NCBI RefSeq assembly: GCF_003010915.2
Contig: NZ_CP028426.1
Coordinates: 1,178,001-1,242,000 of the forward strand
Length of the DNA stretch: 64,000 bases
Origin: Gulosibacter molinativorax
GTDB lineage: Bacteria; Actinomycetota; Actinomycetes; Actinomycetales; Microbacteriaceae
Direction: 5' to 3'
Numbering within the stretch: the stretch's first letter is position 1; the number at the start of each line of letters is the position of its first letter. The translations under genes were made by a program, and so were the position numbers. This document shows, one piece after another, positions 54,236 to 61,900 of this stretch. Under the pieces are notes generated by a model that saw only the letters and a program-made list of their open reading frames with translations, made no database searches and had not been told where the DNA came from.

Positions 54236-54745
54236 TCACCCACCAAGCAACCCCGTAACCTCGCCCTCATACGTCACGATAAGCTCATCCCGCGCTCGGG
54301 TCGCCGACACGTAGAGCAGCGCCGTCTCGTGCCTGCGCCGCTCGGCCCGCACCGCCTCGGAGGCACCATTCATCGGCGCCGGGAATCGACCATTCGACAT
54401 GTCGTACAGCAGCACCCGCGAGAACTCGTGGCCCTTCGACTGGTGCATCGTCATCGTCACGACCGAAACCTTCACGCCCTCGCTCGAAGCCTGCGCGAAA
54501 CGCGCGGGTATGCCTACGTCCGACAGGAACGTCGCGATCGACTGCGCATCGTCTCGCTTCCGTGCGAGCACCGCCATCGTCAGCGCATCCACGCCGTCAT
54601 CGATCCAGTGGCGCACGACTGCCTGCACGACATCGATTTGTTGGTGCAGATTGTGCCTTGACGCATCCGCCACGCGACGCTTGTAACCAGATAGCCGCGA
54701 TGACGTGATCACACCCAATAAATATTGAACCAATTTCTGTGTCAC
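54236..54745 (-). pseudogene. Displaced 3-prime copy of the SF1 helicase gene
   Basis: A 169-codon frame whose residues from about 37 (QIDVVQAVVRHWIDDGVDAL) to the end match residues about 636-769 of the 771-residue helicase at 56684-58999. Motif V (TMTMHQSKGHEFSRVLLYD) and motif VI (LLYVSATRARDEL) are kept. The nucleotide alignment is gap-free at a constant offset of 2451 bases from 54241 to about 54640. Changes are scattered; by eye roughly 85-90 percent is identical. The first 35 codons are unrelated, there is no Walker A, and it cannot be an active helicase. Confidence 0.85.
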
Positions 54746-54776
54746 TTTATGTACCAGTTTGGATAAACTGTGCCCA
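54739..54776 (+). promoter_or_regulatory. Promoter and operator of the toxin-antitoxin operon, probably leaderless
   Basis: GATAAACT at 54762 is a good extended -10 element whose start point would fall at about 54775-54776, i.e. the antitoxin ATG, so the transcript may be leaderless; there is no ribosome site. CAGTTT-GGAT-AAACTG (54755-54770) is a perfect inverted repeat over the -10, a likely site for autorepression by the antitoxin. Confidence 0.45.
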
Positions 54777-55060
54777 TGTCAACAGCCGAAGTGATCACCA
54801 GCCACGCTGCCCGCGAGCAGCTACCCAGCACTCTCAAGCGCTTCCGCGAGGAGGGAATCATGGCTGAACCGCTGATCTTCGGACCGCACCGCAAAGCGGA
54901 AGCGGTGGTCATTCCGTTCGAGCTGTACGAGAAGTTGATTCCGGCGATTGAGGAGATTGAAATCGCGGAACTCGTTCGTGAACGCTCAAAGGCTGGAGAG
55001 CCGACACCGCTTGGCGATCTCGCTGAGTCCATCGGTCTCGATCCCGCCGATTACCGATAG
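54776..55060 (+). CDS. Phd/YefM-like antitoxin
   Basis: 94 residues. Pattern VITSHAAREQLPSTLKRFRE, then EPLIFGPHRKAEAVVIPFEL and YEKLIPAIEEIEIAELVRER follows Phd/YefM: DNA-binding N-terminus and acidic helical C-terminus that wraps the toxin. GTG at 54770 could start two codons earlier. The stop overlaps the toxin GTG by one base, so translation is coupled. It lies within the 2.45-kb unit between the two helicase 3-prime copies. Confidence 0.82.
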   Translation: MSTAEVITSHAAREQLPSTLKRFREEGIMAEPLIFGPHRKAEAVVIPFELYEKLIPAIEEIEIAELVRERSKAGEPTPLGDLAESIGLDPADYR

Positions 55061-55419
55061 TGGCGGCAGATCAGCGAAAGCGCCGCGAACTGAAGCTCAC
55101 GGCGCTGCCCGGAGTTCAAGCCGACTTCGATCAGCTCCCGAATGACGCCGTGAGGAAAATGGCCCTCGACCAGCTCGTGCTGATTCGCGATGGCAAAGTC
55201 TCCGGAATGCCGTTGGGCGATCATGTCGACACCGGAGACCTGTCCGACTGCTACAAACTGTATTTCGACCCTGACGGCAGCCAGAAGCCTCGATTCAGGC
55301 TCGTGTACCGATATACACCGAACGAAATCCAAGCCGTAGCCATCGAGCCCGTTGCGGTCGGGCGGCGGCGTAACCATGAGGTTTACCAGATTACGAGTTC
55401 GCGTCTCAGACGACGCTAG
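55060..55419 (+). CDS. RelE/ParE-superfamily toxin
   Basis: 119 residues from GTG at 55060, coupled to the antitoxin stop. The fold pattern is LPGVQADFDQLPNDAVRKMA, QLVLIRDGKVSGMPLGDHVD, LSDCYKLYFDPDGSQKPRFR and LVYRYTPNEIQAVAIEPVAV, i.e. helices then a beta-sheet with LVYRY, as in RelE. RelE members cut mRNA in the ribosome, ParE members poison gyrase; the basic C-terminus (GRRRNHEVYQITSSRLRRR) leaves the choice open. Confidence 0.8.
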   Translation: MAADQRKRRELKLTALPGVQADFDQLPNDAVRKMALDQLVLIRDGKVSGMPLGDHVDTGDLSDCYKLYFDPDGSQKPRFRLVYRYTPNEIQAVAIEPVAVGRRRNHEVYQITSSRLRRR

Positions 55420-55552
55420 CGAGTACGACCCCGTTGGCCGTGTAACGCTTGTGTGACCTACGTTCGAGGAAGTCCGGACCGTATCTTGCAACGCACCGGA
55501 ACTCCTGATGGGGATGGTCGAGTAAAAGCTGACGATAGCTCAGCTACCCAAT

Positions 55553-55801
55553 TCAGTTCGCGTCAGGTAGAGCATCGGGATCGACGGGCTCATCTTGGAG
55601 TCCAAACTCACGTTCAAGTTCTTCCATTGACACGGTAACCTCCGGCTCTTCCCCCAAATTTGCAAATCGATCCACGAAACGTCGTTCCCAGTCCATACTC
55701 GGGAGGTCGCCGTTTAACGTCCTCCCCACGATCTCGACACGCATCAATCGGGCGGCCTCGGCGAGTACGCCGCACTCGCCCACTTTGGTGCGTACCCTCA
55801 T
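55553..55801 (-). CDS. Small hypothetical protein starting at the centre of a palindrome
   Basis: 82 residues from the ATG at 55801 (a GTG nine codons earlier, 55828, is also possible). Sequence: MRVRTKVGECGVLAEAARLM, then EIVGRTLNGDLPSMDWERRF, and an acidic end VSMEELEREFGLQDEPVDPD. No family recognised; size and acidic C-terminus are reminiscent of antitoxins, with no partner seen. The start codon lies at the dyad of the 50-bp palindrome 55776-55825, so expression might be affected by a hairpin. Confidence 0.5.
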   Translation of the reverse strand: MRVRTKVGECGVLAEAARLMRVEIVGRTLNGDLPSMDWERRFVDRFANLGEEPEVTVSMEELEREFGLQDEPVDPDALPDAN

Positions 55802-55825
55802 GAGGGTACGCACCAAAGTGGGCGA
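55776..55825. repeat. 50-bp perfect palindrome without spacer
   Basis: Bases 55776-55800 and 55801-55825 are exact reverse complements, centred on ctca/tgag. The half-site holds gggtacgcaccaaagtgggc. Both strands from the centre read ATG AGG GTA CGC ACC AAA GTG GG, so the same short peptide is encoded divergently. It can extrude as a cruciform or form a hairpin in RNA. There is no U-tract. Confidence 0.95.
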
Positions 55826-55912
55826 CACGCGGCTCCGTATTGCCTATTTTTGGGCAACGTCATAGACTTGGTAACACGAAGGTGAGGACAAGGTCCCTCA
55901 TCATGAGTGGAG

Positions 55913-55954
55913 AGAGTCTGCAGGACGATATGCGCCTGCAGGCTCTTTCGTTTT
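55913..55954 (+). terminator. Intrinsic terminator (plus orientation)
   Basis: AGAG-CTGCAGG and CCTGCAG-CTCT arms (55913-55924 and 55935-55946, one mismatch) with a 10-base loop, followed by TTCGTTTTG. It ends plus-strand transcription before the converging HEPN gene at 55964, although the last clear plus-strand gene stops at 55419. Confidence 0.6.
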
Positions 55955-55963
55955 GACAGAACG

Positions 55964-56641
55964 CTAGCGTTGCGATGGCCTCCGGTTAAGGACTTCCGAA
56001 ACTTTGCTGCCGCCCGTGACCCAGTTCGCCACTTCAGTATCGATGCTTCGAACAAGTTGGAACGCTTTCTTGACTTCATCCTGCACGTCGATATTTAGCA
56101 AGGGTTCCATATGGGACACCCGATTGCGAAGTTGGTGCAGGCGAGCCACGCGCCAGAACGTAATTTCCCCATCCGGGTCCTCCTCATTGGGGAACGCGTA
56201 AGTGAGTGCCTCCCGCCAGAGACGTGCTCGATTCGAGTTGTCCGTACTGTTCCCAGCGCCTGGCTGGTGATTCGGTAATAGGTCTTTCCAAATGCCAAAC
56301 ATCAGTTGGGCCAGGACATCATCATGGGACACGGTTTCGCCGTATCTGCGATGATTGGAATTCCGACGTTCCGCTTCTCGTGTTGCGGCTTCCAATGCCC
56401 GCTTCCGCTTGTTCGCTGAGAGACTGCGCAACGGCGCTGCCGGTTCCTCAAGTAGCCAACTACGCCGACCGCCGGTTTCCTTCGTATTCCAGCTCTGAAG
56501 TTCCTTGTCCATCGCGTTACGCAGGACAACCTCAGTCACACCAAGAACAGATTGGACCGCGGAAGTAAGCTCTAGGTGCCATTGATAAAGGGCGAGTGCG
56601 CGCTTTTCGTTATTGCCCGTAGCGTCGAGGTACGGACGCAT
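55964..56641 (-). CDS. Abi-type HEPN protein
   Basis: 225 residues. RALALYQWHLELTSAVQSVL and GVTEVVLRNAMDKELQSWN match the Abi_2-like N-terminus of abortive-infection proteins. The HEPN RNase motif R-x4-H is present in ARLHQLRNRVSHMEPLL (about residues 171-187). HEPN proteins of this kind usually cleave RNA when triggered. A TAA lies 11 codons upstream of the ATG at 56641, so the start is confined. The gene begins 42 bases after the SF1 helicase stop in the same direction and lies inside the 2.45-kb unit. Confidence 0.75.
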   Translation of the reverse strand: MRPYLDATGNNEKRALALYQWHLELTSAVQSVLGVTEVVLRNAMDKELQSWNTKETGGRRSWLLEEPAAPLRSLSANKRKRALEAATREAERRNSNHRRYGETVSHDDVLAQLMFGIWKDLLPNHQPGAGNSTDNSNRARLWREALTYAFPNEEDPDGEITFWRVARLHQLRNRVSHMEPLLNIDVQDEVKKAFQLVRSIDTEVANWVTGGSKVSEVLNRRPSQR

Positions 56642-56683
56642 ACGCGACCGATGCAGAGCATTGATGATTCGCTTTTATGCGCA

Positions 56684-58999
56684 TCAAGCGTCACCAAGCA
56701 ACCCCGTAACTTCCCCCTCATACGTGACGACAAGCTCGTCGCGCGCCCGCGTCGCCGACACGTACAGCAGTGCCGCCTCGTGGCGACGGTGTTCATCCCG
56801 CACCGCCTCGGATGCACCGCGCAACGTCGCCGGGAACCGCCCCCGAGACATGTCGTACAGCAGCACCCGCGAGAACTCGTGGCCCTTCGACTGGTGCATC
56901 GTCATCGTCACGACCGAGCCCTTTACGCCCTCGCTCGAAGCCTGCACGAGCCGCGCCGGAATTCCGGCATCCGACAGGAACGTCGCGATCGACTGCGCAT
57001 CGTTTCGCTTCCGCGCGAGCACCGCGATCGTCAGTGGGTCCACGCCGTCATCGATCCAGTGCCGCACTTCCGCCTGCACGACGTCGATCTGTGCGCCACC
57101 CGCCGGCGTCCCCACTAGCCTCGGCGCAGGCCCCCGCCGCGCAGACACGTAACCCGACGCATCCTCGAGGGTGCCCTCGCCGGTCTCCCAAGTCTCACCA
57201 CGAAGCGCCTCAAGCGCGAAGTCGAGCGTCTCCTGCGTAGTCCGGTAGTTCAGTTTCAACCGCCGCGAACGGCCACGGAGATCAATCCCGACCCGCGCCA
57301 TCCGCACCGGTCGACCGTAGATCCGCTGGTGCGCATCTTCAGCGATAAAGAGATCGTTGGCACCCGGCCGAGCCAGCGCCCGCAAGAACTGCCACTGCGG
57401 GGCGACGAGGTCCTGGCCCTCATCGACCAGCACGTGATCCGCCAGGCCGCCTTCCACGCCAGCCGCAGCAACCGCGCCAATTGCCGCGAGCTCCGGGAAC
57501 GTCACCTCGCGGTCCACGCGCTCGCTCAGCCGATACTGCTCGATCGCATTCCACACATCGACCCGTTGCTTTCGCCCGAGCCGCACGCCGCTGCCGAGCC
57601 GAGAGGTTCGCAGGTAGTCGTCACGAGAGATGATTCGCTCACGCAGCACAATATCGAGGTACTCCTCGTCGAGAAAATCCGCGTCCGCGAGCGGGCCAAG
57701 CACGGCCTGCATGTTCTGCGCCACCGTCGCCCACTGCGTCGACTGCTTCGTGACAGGGTTCCGCCCCGCAATCGAAGATCCGATGACTTCGACGCTCGCC
57801 GCGTTGAACTGGCGCTTCCAACGCCGCTGCACCTCGGCCACGAGCTGATCGACGCCGCCGATGTAGATGCCCGCCTCGCCAAGCCTGTTCGCAAGCTTCA
57901 GCTTCGGGTCGAGCCGTTGGAGATCGCGGCTCAGCATCCGTGCGAGCGACCGCGTGAACGTCGTCAGCACGATCCGCGCATCCGGATTCGCAAGCGCGAG
58001 CCGCCGCGCGCGATGCAGCAGAATCACGGTCTTGCCAGTACCCGCGCCCCCGGTAAGGCGGAACGTCCCGGCGTAGTCGCGGTCAACGTAGTGCCGCTGG
58101 TCCGGGTGCAGAAACACCGTCCACGCGCCGAAGTCCTCGGCCTCGATCACGCGTCGCAGCTCATCCTGCCCCTCGACGTACGTGAACTGACGGCGAGCGG
58201 CCGGATGCTGGAAGCCACGCAGAATGCGCTCGTCCTCGGTCTGGACGTGGTCGGGCTCGGGGGTGGATGCGCGGGCTGGCTCGGCAGGTTCGTCGACGGC
58301 GTCACTTTCATCGATTTCGTCGACGGTGTCACTGTCATCGATGGGTTCGGTAATCTCCGCCAGGATGCCCTCGATCGGCTGCCCCTCGAGCATCGCGATC
58401 ACCGCGAGCTCCTGCCAGGCATTGCCGAACGCATCGACCAGCTCGCTCAGCTCGGCCTCGTCGCGGGCCGCCATGAGGCGCTCGGCATCGGCCACCGAGA
58501 ATCCGACGTCCTCGACGAGCCCCGCCAGGGTGTAGCCCTTGCGTTCGAGCACGGGGGTCACGATGAGCCCGGCCGCCGTCGCCTCGGCCGCCTTCTGCTG
58601 GGCCGCGGCGATCTCCTGCGCCTTCGCGACCACGTCGTCGACGTGCTGCGAGGCCTCTCCCGCGCCAACCTCGATGATCTCATTGACGCCATTAACCGGG
58701 TTCACCTGCAGCCTGCGGGTCTTCGCAATCTCGATCGCCTCGTCGTGCTCCCACACGCCGATGAACACGTACGTCACCTCACCGCCCGGCGGGTCGAGCC
58801 GGAACAGCACCGCGCGCAGGCCATCGTCGACGCGTCCGGTGCGCGCACGCGGATCGGCAGCGTTCACCATCGGCTCGATGTGCAGCCCCGGCGCGGTGTC
58901 GTCCTCGTAGAGCTTCGTCACGAAGTTGAACACCTTCGGCTTCACACTGCCGTCGATCTTGTTCGACTTCTGTTGCGCCCACACCACCTGCGGCATCAC
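56684..58999 (-). CDS. SF1 UvrD-like helicase with RelE-like N-terminal domain
   Basis: 771 residues. Walker A GGAGTGKT at 317-324, Walker B LVDEGQD at 525-530, motif IV LNYRTTQE at 583, motif V HQSKGHEF at 702, motif VI LLYVSATRARDEL at 744. Residues about 15-115 (FNFVTKLYEDDTAPGLHIEP, YVFIGVWEHDEAIEIAKTRR) look like a RelE/ParE fold: a basic helical start, a hydrophobic strand and HDEAIEIA. An acidic linker (215-250) joins it to the helicase. It overlaps the large SF2 helicase gene by four bases (ATGA, 58996-58999), so both are co-translated. Its 3-prime end is duplicated at 54236. Confidence 0.85.
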   Translation of the reverse strand: MMPQVVWAQQKSNKIDGSVKPKVFNFVTKLYEDDTAPGLHIEPMVNAADPRARTGRVDDGLRAVLFRLDPPGGEVTYVFIGVWEHDEAIEIAKTRRLQVNPVNGVNEIIEVGAGEASQHVDDVVAKAQEIAAAQQKAAEATAAGLIVTPVLERKGYTLAGLVEDVGFSVADAERLMAARDEAELSELVDAFGNAWQELAVIAMLEGQPIEGILAEITEPIDDSDTVDEIDESDAVDEPAEPARASTPEPDHVQTEDERILRGFQHPAARRQFTYVEGQDELRRVIEAEDFGAWTVFLHPDQRHYVDRDYAGTFRLTGGAGTGKTVILLHRARRLALANPDARIVLTTFTRSLARMLSRDLQRLDPKLKLANRLGEAGIYIGGVDQLVAEVQRRWKRQFNAASVEVIGSSIAGRNPVTKQSTQWATVAQNMQAVLGPLADADFLDEEYLDIVLRERIISRDDYLRTSRLGSGVRLGRKQRVDVWNAIEQYRLSERVDREVTFPELAAIGAVAAAGVEGGLADHVLVDEGQDLVAPQWQFLRALARPGANDLFIAEDAHQRIYGRPVRMARVGIDLRGRSRRLKLNYRTTQETLDFALEALRGETWETGEGTLEDASGYVSARRGPAPRLVGTPAGGAQIDVVQAEVRHWIDDGVDPLTIAVLARKRNDAQSIATFLSDAGIPARLVQASSEGVKGSVVTMTMHQSKGHEFSRVLLYDMSRGRFPATLRGASEAVRDEHRRHEAALLYVSATRARDELVVTYEGEVTGLLGDA

Positions 59000-61900
59000 G
59001 CACCCCCTTGCTCGACCACAACGCGGTCGTTGAAGTAACCAATCACTCCGTCGGCGTCGCGCACGTCATACCCCGCGGAGGTCACTAGCTGCAATTCCTC
59101 ATCACCCAGCTCCGGCGCAAACACGAGGTGCTCGTCCTTCCACAGCGCGAGCACCAGCACCCCCGCCGCGGCCTCATCGCCGACGACGGGCGGAGGCACG
59201 ACGCCCGACTCGAGCAGCGGCGCAAGCGCCGTCTTCTCCTCGTCCAGGGCGTACTCGAGCGCATTGCTCCAGTCGGTCGCGAACACGATGTCCGCGCGGC
59301 CCCCCGGCCTGTCCTCGGCACCGGATGCGCGCCCCGCCGAAAGCGCAGGCTCCCGTTCATTTCCGGCAGAGCCCGTGGATGCGAACTCGGTCGCGCGCGG
59401 CACCTCAGCTTCCGACACAGCCCGCGCCGGCGCGGCACCCGCTGCCTCTCCCGCAACCACCGGTTCCCCGCTCAGCAGCGACCGCGTCGAAATCACGGTC
59501 TGCTCGGCGTCGAACCCGAGCACGTTGCCCCAGTGCAGGTACTCGCGCCACTGCTCACGGAACCCGACACTCGCAAGCGCATCGTTGCTGTCGTCGAGCA
59601 CGAGTGCCGTTTCAAACACGGGCCCCGCCTTCACATACGCCGTCACCGCGACGAACGCACCGTCGCGGATCTGGGCGGACCCCCGGCCACCCGCGGGAAG
59701 CGGGCCGTCCAGCAGCGCGAGCGCCGCATCCGTCACCGACCTCCCGCCGAGGTCCGCGGCCGTATCGGGCCCAATCATGAGCGTCGGCAATGCCGGCAGG
59801 ATGCGCGACCACGCCTCGCGGGCATGGCGCGGGTTCCGCATCCAGTCAAGGATGCGACGCATCGGGTTCTCGAAGAGCCGCTCGGTATCGCCCGCGTTCA
59901 GCCCAAGCAGAGCCCCGAGCTGGCCGAACGTCGGCCGGGACCGCGCCAACTCGGGCACCCGCGTCGGCACGCCCGCGAGGAAGTCCTGCACGTCGTCCCA
60001 CGTGAGCGAGATCACCGAGACATCCGGCAGCGCCCGAATCTCTTCGCGCTTGCGGGCGTCTTCGGCGAGGCGATTCACTGCCTGCGTCGCATGGAACTGC
60101 ATCCCGTCGAGGAAGACGGCGAGCTTCCCATCGGCGGCATTCTCGGATTCGAAGAAGAAGTCCGCGCGCGCATTCGCGATGTTCACCTCGGGCCGCACCG
60201 TCCGGCGCGGCTGGGAGGGCATCGTTACGGTGAGCGAGTTCCCGTAGGTTCCGGGCTGCTGCGTGACCGACGCGCCGAGCTCCTGCAGTCCAACGAGCAG
60301 CGCCTTGCGGAAGAGCTGCTCGAGCGCCGAGCCAGCCTCGACCTTTCCGGGGTCTTCCTCCACGACCTGCCACTTCGCGGCCCGCGAGGCAGCAGCATCC
60401 GCGGCATCCCGCCCCCACCCGAGCAGCTGCCGCAGCACGCGCACGGCGGTCTCGCGCCACACCGACTTCGTCGCCCCCGGGGGCGCGAACGGCAGCAGGC
60501 AGCGGTGGCAGGCCGAGCGACGCTCGTCGGCACACGGGCACGCCTCGACCACATCCAGCGCGGCCAACAGGATGCGCTCGAGCCCGTCACGCGTCGCGTG
60601 ATCGGCGAGGTAGCCGGTGCCGCCGGGCACGCGGTCGTGCACGAGCAGGCTATCGAACGTCGCGGTGCCGAGGCCCGAGTGCGACACATCCTGCACCGCC
60701 GCGATGTCGAGGTGGCTCGGGTCGCCGCCGATCGTCTTGCGCAGGCCGAGCCGCAGCGCCGCGGCGAGCGACGGCAGCACGTAGGGGTCGCCAGCGGCCA
60801 TCCCTTCGGGGAGCCGCACGAGCATCCCCTGTGTGGTGAGCGTGCGGCTGAGCGCGACGTTCACCGGATCCTCGTCGCGGTTCTTGCGGTGCGAGCACCA
60901 CGGCCGGTGCTCGCGCCACGAGTTCTCGCCGGGCTGGGTGTCGAGCTGGCCGCACTCGCGACACACGCGAAACAGCGGCGCCTGCCGCTCGTTGCCGCCC
61001 AGGATGCGCTGCACCCCGCCGGCGCTCTCCCCCGAGCTGCCGAGGTTGAGGGTCCGCAGAGTCACCTCGCGCAGGTACTTCACCGCGATCCCCGTGTTCT
61101 CCTCGAACCACTGCGCGAGCACATTCTTCGGCTCGAAGTCGGCGAGCTCGACGCTCGTAAAGAAGCTCCGCACGCGGTCGTCGCTCGAGTCCGAGATGAG
61201 GTGCTCGTCGCGGCGCACCTGCGCCGACACCTTCTCGAGCTCGATCACATGCAGCCGCTGCCCCTTGTCCGCAAACGCGGCCTCGCCGCAGCGCGGGCAA
61301 GGCCCGATCGTGGTCGCGGTCGCCAGCCCATTGGATGCGGCGGTCAGGTCCTCGACGTATCCGCACCTCGGGCAGCAGGCCCAGTCGTGCACGGCCTCGC
61401 CGTTCGCGCCGGTTTCGACGCTGTCGATCTCGATCTCGAGCCCCTGCGCGTAGAACGTCGCGCCGGGCGCGAACTCGCGGATGGCGTTCCTCGCGTCCCG
61501 CGAGTAGGTGAAGGAGTCGGCATGGAACTCCTGCGTGTCAGCATCGATCCAGCTCACCCCGACGTCGAGGGTCACCGAGTCGTCGAGCAGCGTGTAGTTG
61601 GGCAGGATTCCTGCACGCTCGAGCGCGCTGACCCAGTGCATCCCCTCGAGGTCCTGCCGCGTGCGCGCGAGCATCCGCATCGTCGCCTTCGCCGCGCGCA
61701 GCTCGTCCTTGTCTTCCTCGGTCGGGGCGGGCCCGTCGACCTTGTCCTGCAGCTCCGCGATCGCCTTCGTGGTCGCGTTCAGGCGGTGGCTGAGCCCTTC
61801 GAGCTCGCTCGCAAAGCGGCGGGATGCGCTGCTCAGGTCCTCGTGAACGGGAACCATCCCGCGCTCGTCGGGTTGCAACCAGTCCCGCAGGCTCTGGATG

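Noticed and set aside
54236-54745. A functional second helicase or regulator
   Set aside because: Only motifs V and VI remain, the N-terminal 35 codons are unrelated, and no ATP-binding site exists.
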